NCBI GenBank assembly: GCA_016931085.1
Contig: JAFGFO010000207.1
Span: 1 to 13,419, forward strand
Direction: 5' to 3'
DNA from: Thermoflexales bacterium
GTDB lineage: Bacteria; Chloroflexota; Anaerolineae; Fen-1058
DNA: 13,419 nucleotides
Of this stretch, positions 1 through 6,743 are shown one piece after another (within the stretch, counting starts at the first letter, position 1; the number at the start of each line of letters is the position of its first letter). The notes under the pieces are model-generated. The model ran no database searches, was not told the DNA's origin, and was given only the letters and a program-made list of their open reading frames with translations. The position numbers and the translations under genes were made by a program.

Positions 1-1
1 G

Positions 2-511
2 TTGGGGCTGATCGACAAGCTGCCGCGCATCGCCTGCGCCCAGGCCGCCAACGCCAACCCGCTCTACCTGAGCTATCTGACGGGCTTCAAAGAGTACCGG
101 CCGGTGGCGGCCAAAAAGACCTCGGCCACCGCCATTCAAATCGGCGACCCGGTCAGCTACGAGCGAGCGGTCAAGGCCCTGCAGGCTTTCGAGGGCGTGG
201 TCGAGCAGGCCAGCGAAGACGAGCTGGTCAACGCCGCCGCTCGCGGCGACCGCGCCGGCCTGTACTGCTGCCCGCAGACCGGTGTGGCGCTGGCGGCCCT
301 GTTCAAGTTGGCGGAACGCGGCGACATCAAGCCCGAGCAGCGCGTCGTCGTCATTTCAACCGCGCACGGGCTTAAATTCACCAAGTTCAGGGTCGACTAT
401 CACGAGCACGCGCTTCAAGACGTGGCGGCCCAGTACGCCAACCCGCCCGTGGAGCTGCCACCAGACCCAGACGCCGTGCGGCGAGCCATCGACCGTTCGA
501 TTTCTGTCTAA
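2..511 (+). CDS. thrC: Threonine synthase, C-terminal part (5' end outside window)
   Basis: This is the last 169 codons of a PLP-dependent fold-type II enzyme that converts O-phosphohomoserine to threonine and phosphate. The frame is open at the left edge, so the TTG at base 2 is not a real start. Family-typical blocks are visible: a GLIDKLPRIACAQAANANPL stretch at the start, the phosphate/PLP-side segment CCPQTGVALAAL (about residues 89-100 of the visible part), and the STAHGLKFTKF block near residues 118-128, which is characteristic of bacterial threonine synthases. The PLP-binding lysine lies upstream of the window. The stop codon is 18 bp before the adenylyltransferase start, so the two are probably co-transcribed. 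Family assignment is confident. A related PLP lyase acting on another phosphorylated or acetylated substrate cannot be excluded without the N-terminal part. Confidence 0.9.
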   Translation: MGLIDKLPRIACAQAANANPLYLSYLTGFKEYRPVAAKKTSATAIQIGDPVSYERAVKALQAFEGVVEQASEDELVNAAARGDRAGLYCCPQTGVALAALFKLAERGDIKPEQRVVVISTAHGLKFTKFRVDYHEHALQDVAAQYANPPVELPPDPDAVRRAIDRSISV

Positions 512-529
512 AATTGGACACAGATAGAC

Positions 530-1279
530 ATGGAACCATTAACTGACTACGACCGAACGCGCTACGGGCGGCAGATACCCCTGCCTGACTGGGGGGACGA
601 GGGTCAGGGGCGGCTCAAGAACGCGAGCGTCTTGATCGCCGGCGCCGGCGGGCTAGGCAGCCCGGTCGCGCTCTACCTGGCGGCCGCCGGCGTGGGGGAA
701 ATCAGGCTGTGCGACGCGGACACGGTCGAGCTGTCCAACCTCAACCGGCAAATCCTCCACACCGAGGCGAGGATCGGCCAGGGCAAGGCCGCTTCAGCCG
801 CCCAGGCGATCACAGCCTTGAACTCCCACATCGACGTGGTGGCCTACGGCGACTATCTCGACGGCAGCAACGTGGAGCGCATCGTGGGCCAGGCTGACGT
901 CGTGATAGACTGCCTGGACAATTTCGAGACGCGCTACCTGCTCAACGCCTACTGCCTGGGCCAGGAGATCCCCTTTATTCACGGGGCCGTGTGGGGGCTT
1001 ATGGGCCAGGTGACGTTTATACATCCGCCAGACACGCCCTGCCTGCGCTGCATCTTTCCCCAGCCGGCCGCCAAGGAAGTCTGTCCGGTCGTCGGCGTCG
1101 CACCGGGCGTCATCGGCTGCATCCAGGCCGCCGAGGCACTCAAGTTCATCGCCGGCGTGGGCGTTAACCTGAAGAACAAGCTGCTGCTGTTCGACGGGGA
1201 GGACATGAGCTTTACGCCGGTGGAGATCAAGCGCGCGCCGGCCTGCCCGGACTGTGGCAGCAAGTGCGACGCACCTTAG
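530..1279 (+). CDS. ThiF/MoeB/HesA-family sulfur-carrier adenylyltransferase
   Basis: This 249-aa E1-like enzyme is expected to adenylate the C-terminal Gly-Gly of a small ubiquitin-like sulfur carrier (ThiS, MoaD or CysO type) using ATP. Visible motifs are YGRQ (12-15), the nucleotide loop GAGGLGS (38-44), SNLNRQ with the conserved Asn and Arg (69-74), Lys86, and the CLDN Mg/ATP segment with Asp130. A four-cysteine zinc site is formed by CxxC at 171-174 and 239-242. Cys185 sits at the place of the family's catalytic or loop cysteine, followed by VGVAPGVIG. It has no rhodanese domain, so it is the short MoeB/ThiF form. It follows thrC closely. The ATG has only a weak GGA-type ribosome site, consistent with coupling to thrC. 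The last residues (KCDAP and stop) are encoded inside a palindrome. The motifs do not distinguish MoeB, ThiF and HesA, so no symbol is given. Confidence 0.9.
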   Translation: MEPLTDYDRTRYGRQIPLPDWGDEGQGRLKNASVLIAGAGGLGSPVALYLAAAGVGEIRLCDADTVELSNLNRQILHTEARIGQGKAASAAQAITALNSHIDVVAYGDYLDGSNVERIVGQADVVIDCLDNFETRYLLNAYCLGQEIPFIHGAVWGLMGQVTFIHPPDTPCLRCIFPQPAAKEVCPVVGVAPGVIGCIQAAEALKFIAGVGVNLKNKLLLFDGEDMSFTPVEIKRAPACPDCGSKCDAP

Positions 1280-1294
1280 AGGTGCGTCGCACTT
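1262..1294. repeat. 33-bp perfect palindrome shared by two convergent 3' ends
   Basis: The arms AAGTGCGACGCACC (1262-1275) and GGTGCGTCGCACTT (1281-1294) are perfectly complementary over 14 bp, with loop TTAGA. The stop codon of the adenylyltransferase (TAG, 1277-1279) lies in the loop region. The ychF stop (1293-1295, minus) overlaps the outer edge. It probably acts as a bidirectional terminator or mRNA 3' stabiliser. No T-run follows on either side, so classical intrinsic termination is uncertain. Confidence 0.75.
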
Positions 1295-2393
1295 AGACAT
1301 TGAAGCGCACGTAGATCACGTCGCCGTCGTGGACGACATAATCGCGGCCTTCCAGGCGCATCCCACCGGCGGCCTTGGCGGCCGCGGCGCTGCCGTGCTT
1401 GACAAAAAGCTCGTAGGGGATGACCTCGGCGCGGATAAAGCCGTGCTCGAAATCGGTGTGGATGACGCCGGCCGCCTTGGACGCCGTCAGGCCTTGTGGG
1501 ATGCGCCAGGCGCGCACCTCTTGCTCGTTGGCCGTAAAAAAGCTGATCAGCCCCAGCCTAACATAGTTCCTGCGGATGACCTGCTCCAACGCGCTCTCCT
1601 GCACCCCGGCCAGCTCGAGGAACTCGCGCTGTTCTGCGTCCGTCATATCGGCGAGGGCCTCTTCGAGCTTGGCGCACAGCTTGACCACGTCGGCCCCCTG
1701 CTCGGCCGCCACCTGCCGCACCGTCCGCACGTAGGCATCGTCCTCGGCCAGGCCGCTTTCATCCACGTTGGCGGCGTACATGACAGGCTTGCCGGTGAGG
1801 AAACGCAGTTCCTGGTTGAGCGCCTGAAACGCCTCGCTCTCCCGCTCGGGGAAGATCGAGGCCGGCTTGCCGTCGTTTAGATGAGCGCGGAGCGCGCCGG
1901 CCAGGTCCAGGGCAGGCCGGCATGCCTTGTCGCCCTTGACCTGGCTTTCCAGGCGCTCGATCTTGCGCTCGAGCTGTTGGAGGTCGGCCAGGGCCAGCTC
2001 CACGGTAACCGTCTCGATATCGAGGCGCGGGTCGATCTGGGCGCTGACGTGGGCGACGTTGACGTCCTCGAAGCAACGCACCACGTGCACGAGAGCGGCC
2101 GTGTCGCGGATGTGGCCCAGGAACTGGTTGCCCAGCCCTTCCCCCAAGCTTGCGCCCTTGACCAGGCCGGCGATGTCGACAAACTCGATCGTGGCATACA
2201 CCGCCCGCCCAACCTTGGCCAGCTCGACCAGCTTGTCGACGCGGGCGTCTGGCACCGGCACCACCGCCCGGTTGGGCTGGATGGTGCAAAAGGGGTAATT
2301 GGCCACCTCGGCGTTTTGGGCCTTGGTCAGCGCGTTAAAAGTTGTGCTTTTGCCCACATTGGGCAAGCCGACGATGCCGACGCTGAGTGTCAT
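1293..2393 (-). CDS. ychF: Ribosome-binding ATPase/GTPase YchF (Obg-related, OLA1 family)
   Basis: This cytoplasmic P-loop NTPase of 366 aa matches the usual YchF length (about 363). Members bind ribosomes and favour ATP over GTP. Motifs are the P-loop GLPNVGKST (9-17), the G3 segment DIAGLVKGAS (73-82) with the following GLGNQFLGHIRD helix, and the YchF-type NVDE (209-212), which replaces the GTP-specifying NKxD. A central helical coiled-coil region spans about 125-200. The C-terminal TGS domain (about 283-366) contains the hallmark FFTANEQEVRAW and the segment HTDFEHGFIRAEV. The ATG is preceded on the minus strand by a GGGGG-type ribosome site about 10 nt upstream. The gene is transcribed away from the aminotransferase and convergent with the adenylyltransferase. 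It looks intact. Confidence 0.97.
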   Translation of the reverse strand: MTLSVGIVGLPNVGKSTTFNALTKAQNAEVANYPFCTIQPNRAVVPVPDARVDKLVELAKVGRAVYATIEFVDIAGLVKGASLGEGLGNQFLGHIRDTAALVHVVRCFEDVNVAHVSAQIDPRLDIETVTVELALADLQQLERKIERLESQVKGDKACRPALDLAGALRAHLNDGKPASIFPERESEAFQALNQELRFLTGKPVMYAANVDESGLAEDDAYVRTVRQVAAEQGADVVKLCAKLEEALADMTDAEQREFLELAGVQESALEQVIRRNYVRLGLISFFTANEQEVRAWRIPQGLTASKAAGVIHTDFEHGFIRAEVIPYELFVKHGSAAAAKAAGGMRLEGRDYVVHDGDVIYVRFNV

Positions 2394-2422
2394 TTGGGCA
2401 TTACCCCCAATTCTGGTATAAT
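2394..2422 (+). promoter_or_regulatory. Predicted extended -10 promoter of the aminotransferase gene
   Basis: A perfect TATAAT (2417-2422) is preceded by TGG, giving an extended -10. A weak -35 (TTGGGC, 2394-2399) sits 17 bp upstream. The predicted start near 2429 leaves a leader of about 67 nt with an AGGGG ribosome site before the ATG at 2496. The -35 directly abuts the ychF start codon. Confidence 0.6.
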
Positions 2423-2454
2423 AGCTTTAGCAAAACTAAACTAGCCTTCAAAAC

Positions 2455-2482
2455 AGTATACACTGATTTTTTCGCAAGTCAA
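2455..2482 (-). promoter_or_regulatory. Predicted sigma70-type promoter of ychF
   Basis: On the minus strand, TTGACT (2482-2477) is separated by 16 bp from TATACT (2460-2455). Both hexamers match consensus at 5 of 6 positions. The expected start site is near 2448, giving a leader of about 55 nt before the ychF ATG. Confidence 0.6.
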
Positions 2483-2495
2483 GCAGGGGATATTC

Positions 2496-3728
2496 ATGAA
2501 CAATGCCACAACTGAACATGCCGTCCCGCCCGTCGATTGGGACAGCGTCTACGCCGGGCGCACGGCGCGCATGAAAAGCTCGGCCATCCGCGAGCTGCTC
2601 AAATTGACCATGCAGCCCGACATCATCTCTTTCGCCGGCGGCCTGCCGGCACCGGAGATGTTCCCCGTGCGCGAGTTTGAAGAAGCATGCCAGTTTATCT
2701 TGCGCACCGAGGGCAAAGCGGCGCTGCAATATGGCCCAACTGAGGGCTACCCGGCCCTCAAGCAGTACCTGGTCGAGCGCATGAACAAGTACGGCGTGCC
2801 GGCCGAGGCCCACAACATCCTCTTGACCAACGGCAGCCAACAAGCCCTCGACCTGATCGGCAAAATCCTGGTCGACGACAAGTGCCTCGTCTGCACCGAG
2901 CGTCCCACTTACCTGGGCGCCATCCAGGCCTGGGATGCTTACGAAGCCCGCTACTGCACGGTGCCGCTCGACGACGACGGCATGGTGGTGGAGCAATTGC
3001 CGGCGGTCGTCGAGCAATGCCGGCCCAAGTTTGTCTACGTCTTGCCCAACTTTCACAACCCGGCCGGCGTCTCCTTGAGCGAGGAACGCCGCCACCAATT
3101 GGTCGAAATTGCCATCAAGTACGACTTGTTCATCGTCGAGGACGATCCGTATGGCGAGCTGCGCTTCGAGGGCCAGGATCTCACCCCCCTGGTCACCCTG
3201 GCCAAGGAGCGCACGCTGTACCTGTGCACCTTCTCCAAGACATTGGCGCCGGGCATCCGCCTGGGCTGGATCGTCGCGCCGCAGGTAGTCATCAGTAAGT
3301 TGGTGCAGGCCAAGCAGGGCACCGACCTGCACACCAGCACCTTTTTGCAGATGGTGGCCAACGACATCTGCCAACGCGGCATCTTGCGCCAGCACGTCAA
3401 GCGCATTCGTGCCACGTACAAGGAGCGCCGGGACACCATGCTGGACGCGATGGTCGAGTTTTTCCCCGATGAGGTCAAGTGGACCCAGCCGGCGGGTGGG
3501 TTGTTCCTGTGGGTCAAGACGCCCGAAAAGGTCAACACCGTCGAGCTCCTCCGCGCCGCTGTGGCCGAAAAGGTGGCCTATGTGCCGGGGAATGCCTTTT
3601 ACCCGGATGGCAACCCCGAGGGGCTGCACACGATGCGCTTGAACTTTTCCTATTGCCCGCCAGAGATCATCGCTGAGGGCATCCGCCGGCTGGGCGTGGC
3701 GCTCAAGAAAGCGCTGGCCGCTCCGTGA
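2496..3728 (+). CDS. PLP-dependent aminotransferase, class I/II (2-aminoadipate / aromatic aminotransferase-like)
   Basis: This 410-aa fold-type I aminotransferase transfers an amino group between an amino acid and a 2-oxo acid in the cytoplasm. Visible elements are the N-terminal segment ISFAGGLPAPEMFP (44-57), QYGPTEGYPALKQYL (78-92), the cofactor-contacting NGSQQALD (112-119), PNFHNPAG with the pyridoxal-contacting Asn188, EDDPYGELRF (215-224), the Schiff-base Lys248 in TFSKTLAPGIRLGW with Arg255, and a carboxylate-binding Arg near residue 381 in RLNFSY. This pattern is typical of the MocR-domain-free LysN/2-aminoadipate transaminase group, whose members often also use aromatic or branched-chain substrates. 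A good AGGGG ribosome site precedes the ATG. tyrA follows 49 bp downstream, which suggests but does not prove a role in tyrosine/phenylalanine transamination. Confidence 0.92.
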   Translation: MNNATTEHAVPPVDWDSVYAGRTARMKSSAIRELLKLTMQPDIISFAGGLPAPEMFPVREFEEACQFILRTEGKAALQYGPTEGYPALKQYLVERMNKYGVPAEAHNILLTNGSQQALDLIGKILVDDKCLVCTERPTYLGAIQAWDAYEARYCTVPLDDDGMVVEQLPAVVEQCRPKFVYVLPNFHNPAGVSLSEERRHQLVEIAIKYDLFIVEDDPYGELRFEGQDLTPLVTLAKERTLYLCTFSKTLAPGIRLGWIVAPQVVISKLVQAKQGTDLHTSTFLQMVANDICQRGILRQHVKRIRATYKERRDTMLDAMVEFFPDEVKWTQPAGGLFLWVKTPEKVNTVELLRAAVAEKVAYVPGNAFYPDGNPEGLHTMRLNFSYCPPEIIAEGIRRLGVALKKALAAP

Positions 3729-3734
3729 TCGCAA

Positions 3735-3763
3735 GTAGGGGCGGGTTTCAAACCCGCCCCTAC
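3735..3763. repeat. 29-bp palindromic repeat, copy 1
   Basis: The arms GTAGGGGCGGGTTT (3735-3748) and AAACCCGCCCCTAC (3750-3763) are perfectly complementary around a single central C. The element lies between the aminotransferase stop and the tyrA ribosome site. It is nearly identical to the copy at 4635-4663 and differs only in the central base. It resembles a dispersed REP-like element. A hairpin here could uncouple or attenuate tyrA. Confidence 0.85.
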
Positions 3764-3777
3764 AAGGAAAAAACACA

Positions 3778-4638
3778 TTGAAACATCTCATCAATCTACA
3801 CATCACAATCGTTGGCCTGGGGCTGATGGGCGGCTCGTTGGGCGGCGCACTGCGCGGGCAGTGCCAGGCCGTGGCAGGCGTGTCGCGAAAAGCAGAGACG
3901 ATCGAGGCAGCACGGGCGCGCGGCCTGATCGACTGGGGTACAACCGAGCTGGCCGAGGGGGTACGCCAGGCCGACATGGTCATCCTGGCCGGGCCGGTGC
4001 GCGTGATCGCGCGCCAAGTGACCGAAATCGGCCCACTCCTGAAAGAAAGCTGCGTGGTGTTCGACCTAGGCAGCACCAAGCAACACATCACCGGGCAGAT
4101 GGAGACACTACCACCCTACGTGCAGGTGATAGGCGGGCATCCCATGTGCGGGAAAGAGACCTCAGGCGTGCAAGCCGCCGATCCCGGCCTTTACCGGGGG
4201 CGGTCTTTCATTCTCTGCCCGGGGCTGCGCACGTCCACCTCTACCCTGGAACTGGCCATGGAGCTGGTCGAAGCCGTTGGCGCCACTCCTTTGATCATCG
4301 AGCCGGAACGCCAGGACTTTTTAGTGGCGACCCTCAGCCACCTGCCCTACATGCTGGCCTGCGCCCTGGTCAGCACGGCCGACGCCACGACCTCGCCTGA
4401 TCCCATGGCATGGAAAATCGTCGCCGGCGGTTTCCGCGACACCTCGCGTGTATCCGCCAGCGACGTGACGATGATGCTCGATATTCTCATGACCAACAAG
4501 GCCAACATCCGCAACGCGGTGAATACGTGCATCACGCACCTGCAATCCCTGGCGCGGCTGGTTGAAGCCGGCGACGAGGAAGCACTGCGGGCCGCGTTGA
4601 CCAAGATCCGCGCCACGCGCCTGGAGATGTTCCCGTAG
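3778..4638 (+). CDS. tyrA: Prephenate dehydrogenase
   Basis: This enzyme oxidatively decarboxylates prephenate to 4-hydroxyphenylpyruvate with NAD(P)+ in tyrosine synthesis. It has 286 aa, the size of monofunctional TyrA without chorismate mutase or ACT domains. Features are a Rossmann fold with GLGLMGGSLGGAL (13-25), DLGSTK (96-101), the substrate-pocket HPMCGKETSG (121-130), the SHLP segment with His188 at the conserved catalytic histidine position, and GGFRDTSR (217-224) in the helical dimerisation domain. The start is TTG at 3778 with AAGGA about 9 nt upstream. No ATG lies before the Rossmann motif, so TTG is well supported. The TAG stop falls inside the second copy of the 29-bp palindrome. 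The lack of an ACT domain suggests any tyrosine feedback would have to act through the catalytic domain. Confidence 0.95.
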   Translation: MKHLINLHITIVGLGLMGGSLGGALRGQCQAVAGVSRKAETIEAARARGLIDWGTTELAEGVRQADMVILAGPVRVIARQVTEIGPLLKESCVVFDLGSTKQHITGQMETLPPYVQVIGGHPMCGKETSGVQAADPGLYRGRSFILCPGLRTSTSTLELAMELVEAVGATPLIIEPERQDFLVATLSHLPYMLACALVSTADATTSPDPMAWKIVAGGFRDTSRVSASDVTMMLDILMTNKANIRNAVNTCITHLQSLARLVEAGDEEALRAALTKIRATRLEMFP

Positions 4639-4663
4639 GGGCGGGTTTAAAACCCGCCCCTAC
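4635..4663. repeat. 29-bp palindromic repeat, copy 2, between convergent tyrA and gdhA
   Basis: The arms are the same as in the copy at 3735-3763 (GTAGGGGCGGGTTT, 4635-4648, and its complement at 4650-4663) with a central A. The tyrA stop TAG is bases 4636-4638 of the repeat. The gdhA stop is 11 bp further right. It is a plausible bidirectional terminator, but neither side has a T-run. Confidence 0.85.
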
Positions 4664-4673
4664 GAAACCTGGC

Positions 4674-5948
4674 CTACGGATAGATGCCGCGCAGGTCAGC
4701 CGCCTCGGCCACGCGGCCGATGGCCAGCACCTGGGCGGCCACCCGCCGGCCGATTTTGCGCTTTTCGGCCTCGGCCATCACGGCGTGGAAGGCCTCCACC
4801 AAGATGTGCTCCAGGCGTTGGTTGATCTCTTCCTCGCTCCAGAAGAACGACTGCAGCCCCTGCACCCACTCGAAATATGACACCGTCACCCCGCCGGCGT
4901 TGCACAAGATGTCGGGGATGATCAGGATGCCCTTGTCCTCCATGATCTTGTCGGCCTCGGGGGTGGTGGGGCCATTCGCGCCCTCGGCCACGATCCAGGC
5001 CTTGACCTCGCCGGCGTTTTGAGCGTTCAGTTGTTTTTCGAGCGCGCAGGGCGCTAGCACGTCGCACGGGTAAGCCAACAGTTCCTGGTTGGTAATCGCA
5101 TCGCCGCCCGAGAAACCCTCGACGAACTTGTTGCCAGCCACGTAAGCCTGGAGCGCCTTAATGTCCAGGCCGTTTGGATTAGCCACTCCGCCCGACACGT
5201 CCGAAACAGCCACGATAGTCGCGCCTGCCTCGGCCATCAGCCTGGCGGCCACCCCGCCCACATTGCCAAAGCCCTGCACGGCCACCTTGACGTCGGCAAA
5301 GCGCTTGCCGTGCAGATTGAGCGCCTCGCGCGCCGTCACCATCACCCCGCGCCCGGTGGCCTCAAAGCGGCCCAGGCTGCCTCCGATCGGGAGCGGTTTG
5401 CCGGTGACCACGGCCGGCACAGAATAGCCCTTGTGCATCGAGTAAGTGTCCATGATCCAGGCCATCACCTGGGGATTGGTGTTGACGTCTGGCGCGGGGA
5501 TGTCGCCTTCGGGGCTCATCAAGATAGAGATCTCGGTCGCATAGCGGCGGGTGAGCCCGCGCAGCTCCTCGGTGCTGAGCTGGGCGGGCTCGACGATCAC
5601 GCCACCCTTGGCGCCGCCATAAGGGATATTCACCACGGCGCACTTCCACGTCATCCACATGGCCAGCGCGCGAACATCGTCCAGGTCCACGGATGGGTGA
5701 TAGCGGATGCCACCCTTGGTCGGGCCGCGCACGGTGTTGTGGTGAACGCGATAGCCGGTGAACATGCGCACCGAGCCGTCGTCCATGGTCACAGGGAAAT
5801 TCACCGTCAGCTCGCGCCTGGGGTGGCGCAAAAAGTCGATCATCCCTTGGTCGAGGCCCAGCACCGTCGCCGCCGTCTCGAACTGATCGAGCGCGATCCA
5901 ATACGTGCTCCCTTCGTGAGGCAGTGTTCCGTCAGCCAATGGTTTCAT
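4674..5948 (-). CDS. gdhA: Glutamate dehydrogenase (Glu/Leu/Phe/Val dehydrogenase family)
   Basis: This enzyme interconverts glutamate and 2-oxoglutarate plus ammonia. At 424 aa it has the length of the hexameric class. The substrate domain shows [10 protein letters not shown] with Lys78, Lys102 and the catalytic lysine in GGAKGG (Lys114). Asp154 in PAPDV is the conserved proton-transfer aspartate. The dinucleotide domain has VQGFGNVG (224-231), and an acidic residue (Asp250) at the end of the second strand favours NAD+ over NADP+. [12 protein letters not shown] (322-333) and [12 protein letters not shown] (350-361) are also family blocks. The ATG has a clear AGGAGT ribosome site about 5 nt upstream. 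Substrate specificity for glutamate rather than leucine or phenylalanine is inferred from Lys78 and overall resemblance. The gene is monocistronic on the minus strand. Confidence 0.95.
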   Translation of the reverse strand: MKPLADGTLPHEGSTYWIALDQFETAATVLGLDQGMIDFLRHPRRELTVNFPVTMDDGSVRMFTGYRVHHNTVRGPTKGGIRYHPSVDLDDVRALAMWMTWKCAVVNIPYGGAKGGVIVEPAQLSTEELRGLTRRYATEISILMSPEGDIPAPDVNTNPQVMAWIMDTYSMHKGYSVPAVVTGKPLPIGGSLGRFEATGRGVMVTAREALNLHGKRFADVKVAVQGFGNVGGVAARLMAEAGATIVAVSDVSGGVANPNGLDIKALQAYVAGNKFVEGFSGGDAITNQELLAYPCDVLAPCALEKQLNAQNAGEVKAWIVAEGANGPTTPEADKIMEDKGILIIPDILCNAGGVTVSYFEWVQGLQSFFWSEEEINQRLEHILVEAFHAVMAEAEKRKIGRRVAAQVLAIGRVAEAADLRGIYP

Positions 5949-6008
5949 GTGTTACTCCTTTTTTTGAATTGAACCACCATATGGACGGCAGTTATGATGA
6001 ACTGGCTC

Positions 6009-6037
6009 AGCATAACTACGCCTATACTGTATCACAA
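6009..6037 (-). promoter_or_regulatory. Predicted promoter of gdhA
   Basis: On the minus strand TTGTGA (6037-6032) and TATGCT (6014-6009) are separated by 17 bp, each matching consensus at 4 of 6 positions. Initiation near 6002 would give a leader of about 53 nt ending in the AGGAGT ribosome site. No riboswitch-like fold was recognised in it. Confidence 0.4.
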
Positions 6038-6134
6038 ACTGCCAGCCGGGGCAAGTGTGGGTTGCTACAGACACAAGCCATAAAATGCAGGAGTGTCCGA
6101 TTCGTCATTTCTGCGCACGTATGTTCTGATGGGG

Positions 6135-6181
6135 CGCGGATAAACGCGGATTGACGCTGATTTTAAGCCTTGATCCGCGTT
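6135..6181. repeat. Three 10-bp tandem units plus inverted partner
   Basis: The sequence contains CGCGGATAAA, CGCGGATTGA and CGCTGATTTT back to back (6135-6164). An inverted match follows: AACGCGGAT (6143-6151) pairs with ATCCGCGTT (6173-6181). It lies in the 291-bp gene-free stretch between the tRNA and gdhA, and no protein-coding gene is seen there. Its design suggests a dispersed intergenic repeat. Confidence 0.6.
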
Positions 6182-6210
6182 CCCAGAAGAGAAAGAGGAA
6201 ACTTGAAACT

Positions 6211-6230
6211 CTGGTCGCCCGTGCGACCAG
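6211..6230 (-). terminator. Probable terminator of the tRNA-Arg transcription unit
   Basis: A perfect 8-bp stem (CTGGTCGC at 6211-6218 with GCGACCAG at 6223-6230) closes a 4-nt loop. On the minus strand it begins 9 nt after the mature tRNA 3' end and is followed by pyrimidine-rich sequence (TTTCAAGTTTCCTCTTTCTC). It fits an intrinsic terminator with an imperfect U-tract. Confidence 0.6.
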
Positions 6231-6239
6231 GGTTCCACA

Positions 6240-6313
6240 TACCCCAGGCAGGATTCGAACCTGCGACCATCTGCTTAGAAGGCAGCCGCTCTGTTCCTCT
6301 GAGCTACTGGGGC
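6240..6313 (-). tRNA. tRNA-Arg, anticodon UCU
   Basis: A full 74-nt cloverleaf reads on the minus strand. The 7-bp acceptor is GCCCCAG with CTGGGGT (first pair G-U). The D-arm is GCTC/GAGC, and the anticodon loop CTTCTAA has anticodon TCT (6277-6279 on the plus strand). The variable loop TGGTC has 5 nt. The T-arm is GCAGG-TTCGAAT-CCTGC and the discriminator is A. The outermost anticodon-stem pair is a G-A mismatch. CCA is not encoded. It starts 4 nt after the stop codon of the upstream gene, so it is probably cut from a longer transcript. Confidence 0.95.
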
Positions 6314-6317
6314 GTTT

Positions 6318-6743
6318 TCAACTATTGCCGTTCAACCCACCCTCGGCGACAAAGGCCCCAAAGGCCTCGATGGATGGGAATATCCGCTCGGATAAAAACC
6401 AGACGACCCAGTTGGCCGTCATGGGTGAGATGCAGTAAACCGGCACACCGGCCCGGTAAGCCTGCCACATCTCGATCGCCGTCCCCATGCTGGCATACGG
6501 CGCGTAAGCCACTAACACGTCCACCTGCGCCGCCGCCTCACACATCGACAAAAAAACCTGCCGGCCCCGCTCTTCCGTATAGGCGGGACTGTCTGGGAAC
6601 AGTTCCCACGGGTCGACGATCTCGACCCCGGGCAGGTGCTGGCGCAGCAGGGCCGTGATTCGCCGGCGATAGTCTTGACTGTCTACCTCGGCATCGCGGC
6701 GCGATCCCTGCATGATGCCGGCGATGAAAACTCGCATCCGCAT
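6318..6743 (-). CDS. Nucleoside 2-deoxyribosyltransferase-like protein
   Basis: This small cytoplasmic protein of 141 aa begins with a beta-strand plus glycine turn, MRVFIAGIMQG (3-13). It has EIVDPWELFP (41-50), then Asp75 in QVDVLVAYAPYASMGTAIEMWQAY. In the nucleoside 2-deoxyribosyltransferase superfamily the aspartate before the hydrophobic strand and the glutamate after a small-GT segment (here Glu91) are the active-site residues that transfer or hydrolyse a deoxyribose. The C-terminal VPVYCISPMTANWVVWFLSERIF also fits. Whether it exchanges bases, hydrolyses nucleotides or binds a signalling nucleotide cannot be told. Its ATG directly abuts the stop of the 148-aa gene with no Shine-Dalgarno visible, so translation is probably coupled. 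A second ATG two codons in is possible. Confidence 0.72.
   Translation of the reverse strand: MRMRVFIAGIMQGSRRDAEVDSQDYRRRITALLRQHLPGVEIVDPWELFPDSPAYTEERGRQVFLSMCEAAAQVDVLVAYAPYASMGTAIEMWQAYRAGVPVYCISPMTANWVVWFLSERIFPSIEAFGAFVAEGGLNGNS

Noticed and set aside
1254..2444. Plus-strand open frames of 208 and 187 codons opposite ychF
   Set aside because: ychF on the minus strand is complete with P-loop and TGS domain. The plus frames show no domain and lie wholly inside it.
2448..4091. 547-codon open frame on the minus strand
   Set aside because: It runs antisense to the aminotransferase and tyrA, both of which have full family motifs. High GC content opens the opposite frame, and its translation is low-complexity without recognisable domains.
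5310..5972. 220-codon plus-strand frame opposite gdhA
   Set aside because: It is the antisense of an intact glutamate dehydrogenase and has no ribosome site or protein motif.
5949..6239. Riboswitch or small protein gene upstream of gdhA
   Set aside because: The only frames are short and lack ribosome sites. No known riboswitch core was recognised. The stretch holds a promoter, a 10-bp repeat set and the tRNA terminator.
6240..6313. tRNA-Arg as an integration site for a mobile element
   Set aside because: No integrase gene and no repeat of the tRNA 3' end were seen in the window.
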